Shown piece after piece: positions 1-6,643 of a DNA stretch of 8,432 nucleotides; position 1 is the first letter of the stretch; every line of letters begins with the position of its first letter. Below the pieces are notes generated by a model, which was not told where the DNA came from, searched no databases, and worked only from the letters and a program-made list of their open reading frames with translations. The translations under genes were made by a program, and so were the position numbers. Source of the DNA: Candidatus Iainarchaeum sp. (lineage in GTDB: Archaea > Iainarchaeota > Iainarchaeia > Iainarchaeales > Iainarchaeaceae); assembly GCA_013331625.1 (NCBI GenBank), contig DUGC01000095.1:1-8432 (forward strand), written 5' to 3'.

Positions 1-37
1 CCCAGGGCCTATTTTCAATCTTTTTCTCGGCCTTCAT
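1..37 (-). CDS. Start of an unidentified gene, cut by the window edge
   Basis: Reading leftward, an ATG at 37-35 opens a frame that stays open to the window edge (MKAEKKIENRPW...). It follows the TGA of the Nnr gene with no base between them (TGAATG). An AAGGTG motif, complementary to the 3' end of archaeal 16S rRNA, lies 5 nt upstream of the ATG inside the end of Nnr. Abutting stop and start plus a well-placed ribosome binding site suggest a translationally coupled next gene of the operon. Only 12 residues are visible, so no function can be given. The main doubt is how short the visible part is. Confidence 0.55.
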   Translation of the reverse strand, partial: MKAEKKIENRPW

Positions 38-1507
38 TCAAACACCTTTCTTTATTTCCATGATTGCTTTCGGGATTTCATCAATCAAGTCCGACGCTAT
101 TAATCCATAGCCTTTTTCCTTAAATAACCTATCTCCGCAATAGCCGTTTATGAAAGCCCCGCATATAGCGGATTCATAAAGCGGGATTTTTGGCGCAAAC
201 GCAGCGCATATTCCCGCAAGGATATCGCCGGTGCCGCCAACAGTCATTGAGGCATTTCCAGTCGCATTGAACGCAACCCTTTTCCCGTCTGAAATTATGT
301 CCAAAGGCCCCTTAAGAAGAATAACGCAGTTGTGCTCTTTTGCGACCCTTTTCACCAAATCAGCTTTCTTCAGGCAATCTTCTGGCAGTTTCCTTCCCGA
401 AAAAAACTCGAATTCCCTTCCGTGCGGTGTAAGAAGCACATTTCCGCCGAACTTCATGCCTTTAACAGCCCTTATGCCGTCCGCATCAATTACTAATTTC
501 TTTTTCCTGTTTTCTTCGGCAACAATCCTAACCATCGAATATGTGGCTTCCTTATTCCCAAGCCCAGGGCCTATAAGCACTGCGTCTGATTTCTTTATCA
601 GCCCATTAATCTCGTTCCTGTGCCCGGGCGTTATGTATCCCCCGCCGAGCTTTGCTGTTATTGTATCAGGGCTTTTAAGGTTTATTTCCCAGGCAATTTT
701 CTCAGGCGCGGCAACCCTTGCAAAATCAACCCCTGTCCTGAAGCATGCCCTTGCCGCAAACGTTGCAAGCATTGCAGAGCCGGGGTATTCTATGCTTCCT
801 GCAATAATCGCTATTGATCCGTTCTGCCCCTTGTGCGATGCAGAATCCCTTTCAGGGATGAGGCCGGCAACCTCCTGCGTTAGCACAATATTCCCTGCTT
901 CTTCAGGAATGCCTATCTGCAGAATCTTTATCCTTCCAACCTTGCCAATGCCTTTCTTAATTGCATGAAGGCAATAGGTGAGGTCTGAGTTTACATAAGC
1001 GCCTTCTTTGGCAGTGCCTTGCCCAAGGCCTGAAGGCACATCGACTGAAACTTTTATTGCCTTTGACATGTTCATTGCGTTTATTGCCTTGAGGGCCTCG
1101 CCTTCAGGCACGCCCCTGAAACCTGTCCCAAAAATCGTGTCAATTATTATGCCCGCATCCTGCAGATCATTTAATTTCCCGTCGCACGAACGGGGAAATT
1201 TCCAAATTAATTTTTTGTAGGCAGTTTTTGCTTCAGTGCTTTTGGGCTCACCCAAAACAAGGGCTGCCTTTGCATCAATCCCTTCCCCAAGCAGGATTCT
1301 TAGGGCAACAAAGCCGTCGCCTGCATTGTTCCCATTGCCCGAAGCAACAACTATCCTCTTCCCTTTAAGCACGAAATCCTTCTGCATCTGCAGGGCAACA
1401 GCAGAGCCGGCATTCTCCATCAAAGCAGATGTGCTGGCGCCAAAAAAACCAGAAGCCTTCTCAATAAGCTGCATTTCATAAGGGCTTATTTCCTTCAATC
1501 TTTTCAC
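38..1507 (-). CDS. nnr: Bifunctional NAD(P)H-hydrate repair enzyme (epimerase + ADP-dependent dehydratase)
   Basis: A 489-residue fusion of the two enzymes that repair hydrated NAD(P)H in the cytosol. The N-terminal half (about 1-215) is the YjeF_N/NnrE epimerase: GNGNNAGDGF at 57-66, DTIFGTGF at 123-130 and VDVPSGL at 155-161 match its nucleotide-binding motifs. The C-terminal half (about 220-485) is the ribokinase-fold NnrD dehydratase: HKGQNG at 225-230, IGPGLG at 312-317, DADG at 341-344, TPHGREF at 360-366, LLKG at 397-400 and GGTGDIL at 424-430, with the expected Asp428. The length is normal for the fused form and both active sites look intact. The start is GTG at 1507 and overlaps the gatE stop by 4 bp (GTGA), implying coupled translation. 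A GAGG motif lies 11 nt upstream. This start keeps the usual N-terminal 'S..EM...' lead-in to the LMENAG motif (29-34). Confidence 0.95.
   Translation of the reverse strand: MKRLKEISPYEMQLIEKASGFFGASTSALMENAGSAVALQMQKDFVLKGKRIVVASGNGNNAGDGFVALRILLGEGIDAKAALVLGEPKSTEAKTAYKKLIWKFPRSCDGKLNDLQDAGIIIDTIFGTGFRGVPEGEALKAINAMNMSKAIKVSVDVPSGLGQGTAKEGAYVNSDLTYCLHAIKKGIGKVGRIKILQIGIPEEAGNIVLTQEVAGLIPERDSASHKGQNGSIAIIAGSIEYPGSAMLATFAARACFRTGVDFARVAAPEKIAWEINLKSPDTITAKLGGGYITPGHRNEINGLIKKSDAVLIGPGLGNKEATYSMVRIVAEENRKKKLVIDADGIRAVKGMKFGGNVLLTPHGREFEFFSGRKLPEDCLKKADLVKRVAKEHNCVILLKGPLDIISDGKRVAFNATGNASMTVGGTGDILAGICAAFAPKIPLYESAICGAFINGYCGDRLFKEKGYGLIASDLIDEIPKAIMEIKKGV
43..48 (-). promoter_or_regulatory. 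Ribosome binding site for the partial gene at 1-37
   Basis: On the minus strand this reads AAGGTG, matching the AGGAGGTGATC-type Shine-Dalgarno sequence expected from the archaeal 16S rRNA 3' end. The spacing to the ATG at 37 is 5 nt. It lies within the last codons of nnr and is the main support for a gene starting at 37. Confidence 0.5.
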
Positions 1508-3381
1508 CCTAACTTTTTCCTCAGCAAATCCCCGAGAACCTTTCCCGAAACCTTGCCCTTATATTCCTTCATAAGGTCTCCCATAAGCGCCCCAAGCGCC
1601 ATTGAGCCTTTTGCCTGCACAAGTTCCTTGTTCTTCCCAATCAGCTCATCAATCCTGCTTTCAATCTCCTTGTGGCTTACCGCATCCTTCTTGAATTTTA
1701 TTGCCGCCTCATTTGGATTCTCGCCTGAAGCAAGGCATTCCTTGACAAACTCAAGCAAAATATCCTTGTTTATTATTCCCTTCATGTAAACATCAACAAT
1801 GCCCCTCACAAAATCTTCATCAGCATCCTCAACTTTGACGCCTTCCCTCTTCAGCTCTGTGAGGCCCTCAAGCAGCAGCACTGCAAGCATCCTTGCATCA
1901 GCGCCCTCATGAGCCATTTTCTCGAAAAACCTCGCATAATTGCTGAGCTTCATCTCATCTGCAAGCTTCTCGCTCAGGCCATATTTCTTAATGTAAAGCT
2001 CAAGCCTCTGCTCAACTGTTAAAGGCAATTCCTTCCTCATCTTCTCAATTGTTTTCTTCTCAACCTCAATCGGCCTCACATCTGTTTCAGGGTACATCCT
2101 TGCGGCGCCGGGCAGAGGCCTTAGATATTCATTATTTCCGCCCTCAATTGCCCCGCGAGTCTCCTCCGGAACCCCTGCAAAGCAGTATTGCGCCCTCTCA
2201 AATGCCGCCTTAATGGCCCTTTGGGCTTTTTCCACGGGCCCTGCAACAATTATGAATGCATCTTGCGCTAGGCATCCAAGCTCAGCTTTCACGGCCTCAA
2301 CTTCCTGCTCCGTGATGCCATAATTGGGCAGCTCGTCGCTGTGGAAGAGGCCGCGCAACCCTGTTTTGGTCTTCACCTGGTCTGCAAGTTCCGTTCCAAG
2401 CCGCCTGTTTGGCTGCAGCTCAAAGCCCGGCAGCTTTGCAAACCCTTCAAGTTTTTGCCCGAGTATTTTATCCCCCCTTGAAAGCGATCCCCTGATGATT
2501 TTCGACTCGCTTTTTTCAAATGTCGCGCTCAGGTCTTTGGGCTTGAATTGCTGCCCTGCCGGTGCATTGCGCCTGAGCAGCTCCGCCTTGATGGCGAGCA
2601 GCCCCTGCTGCCTTTGCACTTCGCGCCGCACATACTCATCGATTATATCAAGCTCCTGCACTCCCTTTATCTCGACGCGCGCCCCGCCTGCAATCGAAAC
2701 ATTTAGGTCCTGCCTTATTGTCCCAAGTCCGCGCTTGACCTTTCCGGTCCTTCGCATCAGGTTCCCGATTGCCCTCGCGGCCTCCTTTGCCTGCTGCGCT
2801 GTCTCTATTCCGGGCTCTGTCGCAAGCTCGATGAGGGGTATTCCAAGCCTATCGAGCCGGTAGCGGACAAACCCATCGCCCTTCTCAACCGGCCTTGCAG
2901 CGTCCTCCTCGAGCACAATCGTCTGGACACCGAGCCTTTTGCTGCCGATATCTATCGAGCCGCCGCTCGCAACGAGCATAGTGCGCTGGAATCCTGAAGT
3001 GTTCGAGCCATCAATCACCATTTTCCTCATCACGCACATTTCATCGATGATCCGGCTATCGCTAAGCAGCGCAACTTCAAGAGTTGTCTCTAGAGCTTCA
3101 TTGTCCACGGGCTGTGGCGGCTCCTCATCAAGCTCGACAAGCCCTATGGTGTCATTGTAACCCTCATAAATATAGTAGAGGCCTTTCTGGAACGCCTCGA
3201 GCGCGGCCTTATCCTGCTCCCCCATCTCAGAAGCGACGGGCCGCAGCCTCCTTTTTAGAGTGTAGTGTGGCGCATCCTCACGCAGGATCGATGGCGTTCG
3301 CGTGAAAAGCTTTCCTGTATCGAGCTGCTGGTGCACTTCGAGGCCGCATTTTAGGCCAACAGCTTTGTAATCGGCTTCCAT
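1504..3381 (-). CDS. gatE: Glutamyl-tRNA(Gln) amidotransferase subunit E
   Basis: The tRNA-binding kinase/transamidase subunit of the archaeal GatDE complex. It phosphorylates the glutamate on mischarged Glu-tRNA(Gln) and amidates it with ammonia from GatD. At 625 residues it has normal family length. The GatB/E cradle core opens with GLEVHQQLDT at 13-22, and RPLPGAARMYPETDV at 421-435 closes it. Between these, about 280-415, lies the AspRS-like insertion that separates GatE from bacterial GatB. The region from about 455 to the end is the helical and YqeY-like tail that contacts tRNA. The ATG at 3381 lies about 27 nt from the centre of a TATA-like element, fitting a leaderless transcript, and no Shine-Dalgarno motif is needed. 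Unlike in a simple gatDE operon, gatD lies about 1.9 kb away beyond three unrelated genes. GatE is followed by nnr with a 4-bp overlap. No defect is visible. Confidence 0.96.
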   Translation of the reverse strand: MEADYKAVGLKCGLEVHQQLDTGKLFTRTPSILREDAPHYTLKRRLRPVASEMGEQDKAALEAFQKGLYYIYEGYNDTIGLVELDEEPPQPVDNEALETTLEVALLSDSRIIDEMCVMRKMVIDGSNTSGFQRTMLVASGGSIDIGSKRLGVQTIVLEEDAARPVEKGDGFVRYRLDRLGIPLIELATEPGIETAQQAKEAARAIGNLMRRTGKVKRGLGTIRQDLNVSIAGGARVEIKGVQELDIIDEYVRREVQRQQGLLAIKAELLRRNAPAGQQFKPKDLSATFEKSESKIIRGSLSRGDKILGQKLEGFAKLPGFELQPNRRLGTELADQVKTKTGLRGLFHSDELPNYGITEQEVEAVKAELGCLAQDAFIIVAGPVEKAQRAIKAAFERAQYCFAGVPEETRGAIEGGNNEYLRPLPGAARMYPETDVRPIEVEKKTIEKMRKELPLTVEQRLELYIKKYGLSEKLADEMKLSNYARFFEKMAHEGADARMLAVLLLEGLTELKREGVKVEDADEDFVRGIVDVYMKGIINKDILLEFVKECLASGENPNEAAIKFKKDAVSHKEIESRIDELIGKNKELVQAKGSMALGALMGDLMKEYKGKVSGKVLGDLLRKKLG

Positions 3382-3403
3382 GCTTAAAGTAGGTGGATTA
3401 AGG

Positions 3404-3413
3404 CATTTAAAAC
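3404..3413 (-). promoter_or_regulatory. TATA-like promoter element of gatE
   Basis: On the minus strand this reads GTTTTAAATG, an AT-rich TATA-like box. Its centre is about 27 nt upstream of the gatE ATG, so transcription would begin at or next to the start codon. It lies directly downstream of the stop codon of the winged-helix gene, so gatE can be transcribed alone as well as by read-through. Inferred from position and composition only. Confidence 0.5.
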
Positions 3414-3414
3414 A

Positions 3415-3612
3415 TTAACTTTGCCGGAGCCTGAACACCTTGTTCCTGCCGAGGAATTCAAATTCAATTTTTTCCCCCATTGCCTCAAGATGGCGCGAAG
3501 CGGTGCTCTTGTCAATTTCGGCCTTTCGCGCGATCTCGCGCACCCACAAACCATGGGGGGCGGTGCTGAGCGCCTTCATGATCTTGTCTTCCCTGTCCTT
3601 GGTATTTTTCAT
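3415..3612 (-). CDS. Small winged-helix DNA-binding regulator
   Basis: A 65-residue protein from the ATG at 3612 that is essentially one winged helix-turn-helix domain. A helix (DREDKIMKAL) is followed by LWVREIARKAEIDKSTASRHLEAM, where EIARKAEIDKSTASRHL is the helix-turn-helix with its recognition helix, and by a wing strand pair (IEFEFLGRNKVFRLR). It resembles the ArsR/IclR/MarR type of archaeal regulators; ligand and targets cannot be read. The frame stays open further upstream, with an ATG at 3735 (106 residues) and a TTG at 3747. That extension (MKLAATKLPIFLLL...) would add a hydrophobic stretch. The DNA coding it is made of two perfect inverted repeats, which reads more like a leader than coding sequence, so I chose 3612. 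The choice is not certain. The stop lies 33 nt before the gatE start on the same strand. Confidence 0.75.
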   Translation of the reverse strand: MKNTKDREDKIMKALSTAPHGLWVREIARKAEIDKSTASRHLEAMGEKIEFEFLGRNKVFRLRQS

Positions 3613-3654
3613 AGTAATCCTAACTATCCTTTTTTTGCGGGCGTAAGCGAGCCA

Positions 3655-3675
3655 AGCCCATACTTTGTATGGGCT
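3655..3675. repeat. Perfect 9-bp inverted repeat with 3-nt loop
   Basis: AGCCCATAC at 3655-3663 and GTATGGGCT at 3667-3675 are exact reverse complements around a 3-nt loop. Transcribed leftward, it would form a compact stable hairpin about 43 nt upstream of the winged-helix ATG. There is no T-run directly after it on that strand, so it does not look like a simple intrinsic terminator. It could be an operator or an RNA element. Confidence 0.8.
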
Positions 3676-3684
3676 GATGTTTCC

Positions 3685-3737
3685 CAATGAAGTTAGCAAA
3701 AGAAATATTGGCAATTTTGTTGCTGCTAACTTCATTG
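3685..3737. repeat. Perfect 14-bp inverted repeat with 25-nt spacer
   Basis: CAATGAAGTTAGCA (3685-3698) and TGCTAACTTCATTG (3724-3737) are exact reverse complements. The spacer holds ATTGGCAAT (3707-3715). A second small repeat, ATTGCC (3734-3739) and GGCAAT (3743-3748), overlaps the right arm, and GGCAAT also occurs at 3710-3715. The right arm can therefore pair in different, mutually exclusive ways. No flanking direct duplication is seen, so a mobile-element origin is not supported. Confidence 0.85.
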
Positions 3738-3776
3738 CCGCCGGCAATCTGCGGCGTTTTGCATCTAACTATATGA

Positions 3777-3786
3777 GACATATGTC
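3777..3786. promoter_or_regulatory. Palindrome GACATATGTC, possible operator
   Basis: This is a perfect 10-bp palindrome directly upstream of the leftward TATA-like element at 3766-3774, and about 37 bp before the rightward TATA-like element at 3823. That is a suitable place for a dimeric winged-helix protein to bind and control the promoters on both sides. The adjoining winged-helix gene is the natural candidate binder. The inference rests on symmetry and position; a 10-bp palindrome can occur by chance. Confidence 0.35.
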
Positions 3787-3822
3787 CTACTTAATCCTTT
3801 TCATTGGCCCGCTCCCACAGGA

Positions 3823-3833
3823 ATAAAAATATT
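3823..3833 (+). promoter_or_regulatory. TATA-like promoter element of the methyltransferase-like gene
   Basis: An AT-rich stretch reading ATAAAAATATT, centred about 24-25 nt upstream of the ATG at 3852. This fits a leaderless archaeal transcript and is the main reason for preferring 3852 over the upstream in-frame TTG at 3804, which would put the promoter inside the gene. Confidence 0.45.
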
Positions 3834-3851
3834 GACGCTCCAATTCCTTGG

Positions 3852-4460
3852 ATGTGTGCAAAATTACACTATTTTCCACGTGCAAGGGCCCTGCTCTCGC
3901 GAGCGGGAGCGTTGCTGCCGCAAATGAGGGCGCATGCCCTCAGGACCGAGCCTGTGAGCATGGAGATGCTTTTGCGTCCGGCATTCTTCTCCGCCGCTGC
4001 CAGTGCAGGCGCAAAGCCGCAGATTGAAACCAGCGTGTCCCTGCATTCCTATACGCATCATAATAGATTCCTTGCAAAATACAAGGATCGTATAAAAGTA
4101 TTTGCCGATGTGGGCTGCGACCTTGTTCACGGGGCGCCTACTACTGTTACTGCAAGGCAAGCCCTTGGCCCGCAGGCGCGGGTGCATGCAGTTGACATTT
4201 TCCCGCCCGGCCCGGGCTGTTGCCCTGATGATTTCAAAGCGCATTTGCATTCAATTGTCAAAGCCCCGCTCCCTTTCAAGTGTGATGCGTTAAGGCTTGC
4301 AAATGTTCTCAATCATCTCCCGCCCCATCAGGCAGAGCAGGCTCTCAGGCACTCGCTTGAGAGCCTCAATGAAGGCGGATTTCTTCTCGGCGCAACGCAT
4401 GGGGAGCAGTTCTTTTTGCAAAAAGTGAACGGGAAGTTCCAGCGAGTGGTTGATTGGTGA
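3852..4460 (+). CDS. Methyltransferase-like protein of unknown substrate
   Basis: A 202-residue protein with a shortened Rossmann-type methyltransferase core. VFADVGCD at 83-90 matches the SAM-binding motif I start. It is followed by LVHGAPTT (91-98) in place of the usual G-x-G loop, and AVDI with Asp115 is the acidic motif II position. FKCDALRLANVLNHL (142-156) fits strand 4 and its following helix, and SLNEGGFLLGAT (171-182) fits strand 5. The first 75 residues are alanine- and arginine-rich with no clear domain. The product stops soon after the core, so it is small for a complete class I enzyme. I could not assign a substrate; a SAM-binding protein without catalysis is possible. The ATG at 3852 was chosen because a TATA-like element sits about 25 nt upstream. 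TTG 3804 and ATG 3924 are alternatives. It is transcribed opposite to its neighbours and converges on the gene at 4493-5299. Confidence 0.75.
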   Translation: MCAKLHYFPRARALLSRAGALLPQMRAHALRTEPVSMEMLLRPAFFSAAASAGAKPQIETSVSLHSYTHHNRFLAKYKDRIKVFADVGCDLVHGAPTTVTARQALGPQARVHAVDIFPPGPGCCPDDFKAHLHSIVKAPLPFKCDALRLANVLNHLPPHQAEQALRHSLESLNEGGFLLGATHGEQFFLQKVNGKFQRVVDW

Positions 4461-4492
4461 CTGCTTTCATGCGGCTGATAGGATAATCCTCT

Positions 4493-5299
4493 TTAAACTT
4501 CTCTGCCTAAATAAGGGTCATACGGCCCGACCTTTCTTAACCTTGCTCTTTCGTGTATGATCCGCGGCTCACGCCTTGCTTTTCCTTCATTTGAAGGGCT
4601 AGCCGATTCATTATGGATTATAAATGCTCCTGCGCGTCGGCCAATTAATGAATTAGCGATATTCTGAGAACGTATATGCTTTGGAACTCCTGTCTGGGCA
4701 TCATACTCCGCAGAGCAAACAATTGCACTTGGAGAGGTTTTCCTGCCTTTATTGAAATGTTCCCAAAATGCGTCATGGAGATTTACAGGTTCACATTTAT
4801 CAAAGAGTTGTTTCATAAAGGGTTCACTGAAATTTCCATTATAATAATCAATTGATTTGCGATTTGGATCAACTACAAAGAACTGGTTTGTTTTTTCCGG
4901 CTCATGGACATTAACATATTGCTGGTCGATGCCGCTAGTTCCCCAAACTTTGTAGAGGACTGCTGGCCCTTTTTTTGAAATTGGAAGAAATCTCCAATTT
5001 CCCGTGTCAACTCTGCCCTGTTGGCCAATCTGGTTTGTCTCATAAAATTGAGGATTTATCCTCACCCATCCTTTTCTGCTTGGATGCGGAATTACTTTTG
5101 AAGGATCCGCCTGTTCTGAATGCTTGAGCAAAGATTTTGTGTCATAAAGTCTTACAAACGATAATCCGTGAACATTATGAGCATGTTCTTCCATAAGCCT
5201 GGCCAAACGAGGCGATACCCTATCTGGCAAATTTCTCCTGAGCTTTGAAGGGATTGTGTGCCCAATTCTCAATCCGGGGGACATTACCCAATAACTCAT
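4493..5299 (-). CDS. Uncharacterised protein translationally coupled to gatD
   Basis: A 268-residue protein I do not recognise. It has no signal peptide or membrane segment and looks soluble. Arg and Lys cluster at both ends (residues 11-34 and 241-256), which might bind nucleic acid. The middle has many aromatic and polar positions, including INPQFYETNQ (81-90), YKVWGTSGIDQQYVNVHEPE (116-135) and FFVVDPNRKSIDYYNGNF (140-157), then DAFWEHFNKGRK (176-187). This suggests one folded domain from about 75 to 230. The ATG at 5299 overlaps the gatD TGA by 4 bp (ATGA) and no Shine-Dalgarno motif is visible, so translation probably depends on ribosomes finishing gatD. The DNA is clearly more AT-rich than its neighbours: 4801-4920 is about 32% G+C, while a 60-base sample of gatD (5941-6000) is 50%. 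This hints at a recent or foreign gene. Confidence 0.8.
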   Translation of the reverse strand: MSYWVMSPGLRIGHTIPSKLRRNLPDRVSPRLARLMEEHAHNVHGLSFVRLYDTKSLLKHSEQADPSKVIPHPSRKGWVRINPQFYETNQIGQQGRVDTGNWRFLPISKKGPAVLYKVWGTSGIDQQYVNVHEPEKTNQFFVVDPNRKSIDYYNGNFSEPFMKQLFDKCEPVNLHDAFWEHFNKGRKTSPSAIVCSAEYDAQTGVPKHIRSQNIANSLIGRRAGAFIIHNESASPSNEGKARREPRIIHERARLRKVGPYDPYLGREV

Positions 5300-6642
5300 T
5301 TGCCGTTAATAAACTTTGTGAAATCGCTGATCTCGCCGCGCAGGTTCTTTCCCATAAGTTCGCGTGCCTGTTTTTTCGGGAAATTCCCCAAAAGCCACGA
5401 GAGCTTTATGAATGCGGTTTCCGCCGTCATGTCCTCGCACGGGATCACTCCAAGGTCGAGAAGGTATGTGCCGGGGCTGTAGACATGCATCTGCACTCTC
5501 CCAAATATTGTCTGTGTAGCCATTGCAACAATAGTCCCGGAGCTGCAGATCTTTTTGATGGTTTTGAATATTTTTTCATTGGGCCTGCTCAACTTGTCGC
5601 TCACCACTATTTCAGTATGTCCAAGGCCTGTGCCCTCGATCACAAGGCCGCGGTACTTTTGCTTTAATATGTATCCGAATTCCTCCGGCTGCATGTTAGT
5701 GTGCGTTTTTATTAGCCCCACTTTGGGGTCCATTTTTCCATAAAGCCTGAATTTTTTCGACGGGCCCTGTTTCTGATAGCCCTTTTTGAGGAACTCGATC
5801 TTCCTGCCTTCAAAATTTATCCTGGCGATGGGCGTGTCATTCACCGCCTTGAACGCGTCTCTCCTGCTCGAGTGCATCTTCCTCGTCTTGCACGCTGGCA
5901 GTATCACGCAGTTCTCGTCATCGAGGCCTTCATGCATGCAGATGGCGACCCCTGCAAAGTCGGTTTTTGCGATGAATTCGCTTGCGCAAATCAGGTTCAT
6001 TGCAGCATCGCTGCTTGCGCGGTCAGAGCTCCGCTGGGCCCCCACAAGTATCACGGGCAAATTGATGTTTTCGAGCATGAATGCAAGGGCTGCGGAAGTG
6101 TAGTGCATGGTGTCGGTCCCGTGAGGCAGCAGTATTCCTTTTACCTGCGGGTCGGCCGCTGCTTTTGCAACTTCCCTTGCAATCAGTTCATAGTGCCCAA
6201 TTCTCATGTTCTCGGATGCTATCTGGGCGATTTTTTTCGTGCCAAAGTTTGCTATTTCTGATAGCTCGGGGAACATTTGCAGCAGGTCTTCCGGCTCGAA
6301 GGCTGCGGTTACTGCCCCTGTCCTGTAATCAACCCTGCTCGCAATTGTCCCGCCAATGTGCAGGATCATGATCTTTGGCTGCCCCTGCTTTTGCGCCAAT
6401 GGTTCCCTTTGCGCCTTGCCTGCCTTTGCGGCCTGCTGGCTGCCCTCGAGCTTTTCCACTTTGGTTTTATCGTCGATTGCAATTCCGACATTGTAACCTG
6501 ATTTGAGCTTGAGGCGCACTATGCTCCCTTTTTTTTGGCCGGATGGCATCACTGTGCCCACATACTCGGCGCCGGCCTTTGTGACCCTTACAAGCTGCCC
6601 TTGCGTTATTTTGGCTTTTGCAAGGAATTTTTTTGCATCCAA
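5296..6642 (-). CDS. gatD: Glutamyl-tRNA(Gln) amidotransferase subunit D
   Basis: The amidase subunit of archaeal GatDE, which hydrolyses glutamine or asparagine and passes ammonia to GatE. At 448 residues it has normal family length. Residues 1-65 form the small beta-barrel domain that distinguishes GatD from asparaginases. A Gln/Lys-rich linker follows (about 68-90), then the type I asparaginase-like domain. The active site is complete: GGTIAS at 97-102 with nucleophile Thr99, HGTDTM at 174-179 with Thr176 and Asp177, and Lys255 in CKTRKMHSSRRDAF. VEGTGLGH-type residues (IEGTGLGH 335-342) follow. The start is TTG at 6642, one base after the stop of the upstream paralogue. GTGATC at 6647-6652 is a Shine-Dalgarno match 4 nt before the TTG, and there is no better start for 31 codons. 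It is in an operon with the paralogue upstream and the orphan gene downstream. Confidence 0.96.
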   Translation of the reverse strand: MDAKKFLAKAKITQGQLVRVTKAGAEYVGTVMPSGQKKGSIVRLKLKSGYNVGIAIDDKTKVEKLEGSQQAAKAGKAQREPLAQKQGQPKIMILHIGGTIASRVDYRTGAVTAAFEPEDLLQMFPELSEIANFGTKKIAQIASENMRIGHYELIAREVAKAAADPQVKGILLPHGTDTMHYTSAALAFMLENINLPVILVGAQRSSDRASSDAAMNLICASEFIAKTDFAGVAICMHEGLDDENCVILPACKTRKMHSSRRDAFKAVNDTPIARINFEGRKIEFLKKGYQKQGPSKKFRLYGKMDPKVGLIKTHTNMQPEEFGYILKQKYRGLVIEGTGLGHTEIVVSDKLSRPNEKIFKTIKKICSSGTIVAMATQTIFGRVQMHVYSPGTYLLDLGVIPCEDMTAETAFIKLSWLLGNFPKKQARELMGKNLRGEISDFTKFINGK

Positions 6643-6643
6643 C

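Larger units (their letters stand above)
3613..3803 (-). promoter_or_regulatory. Structured leader and promoter region of the winged-helix gene
   Basis: This stretch separates the winged-helix gene from the divergent methyltransferase-like gene. It contains, in leftward order, a palindrome (3777-3786), a TATA-like element CATATAGTT (3766-3774), a long inverted repeat (3685-3737) and a short hairpin (3655-3675). The TATA-like element predicts transcription from about 3745, so an RNA of about 130 nt carrying both hairpins would precede the ATG at 3612. If the protein starts at 3735 instead, the hairpins lie in its first codons and the start codon is inside a stem. No known riboswitch or leader family is recognised. 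Confidence 0.45.

Noticed and set aside
231..968. A 245-codon open frame on the plus strand opposite nnr
   Set aside because: It lies wholly antisense to a gene with all family motifs intact; the product is Ser/Pro/Phe-rich low-complexity sequence with no recognisable motif.
2324..2863. A 179-codon open frame on the plus strand opposite gatE
   Set aside because: It is antisense to the conserved gatE core; its Ser/Leu-rich composition reflects the complementary codons of gatE.
3685..3737. Inverted repeat as a miniature transposon
   Set aside because: The unit is only 53 bp and has no flanking target duplication or second copy in the window.
3613..3747. N-terminal extension of the winged-helix protein (hydrophobic MKLAATKLPIFLLL segment)
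   Set aside because: Not adopted as coding because the DNA consists of perfect inverted repeats and sits after a TATA-like element; it remains an alternative if homologues conserve it.
3804..3851. Upstream TTG start adding 16 residues to the methyltransferase-like protein
   Set aside because: It would place the best TATA-like element inside the gene, and no ribosome binding site precedes the TTG.
4339..4366. Perfect 9-bp inverted repeat AGGCTCTCA/TGAGAGCCT
   Set aside because: It lies inside the methyltransferase-like coding sequence with no T-run or promoter nearby; most likely chance from codon use around Ser-Leu-Glu residues.
4461..4492. Possible terminator in the 32-bp gap between convergent genes (AGGATAATCCT at 4480-4490)
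   Set aside because: The symmetry has 5-bp arms with one central base and no long T-run on either strand; too weak to call.
5245..5667. Open frame of 140 codons on the plus strand across the gatD 3' end, and similar ones at 5872-6371
   Set aside because: All lie opposite gatD, lack promoter or ribosome-binding signals, and show no domain-like sequence.
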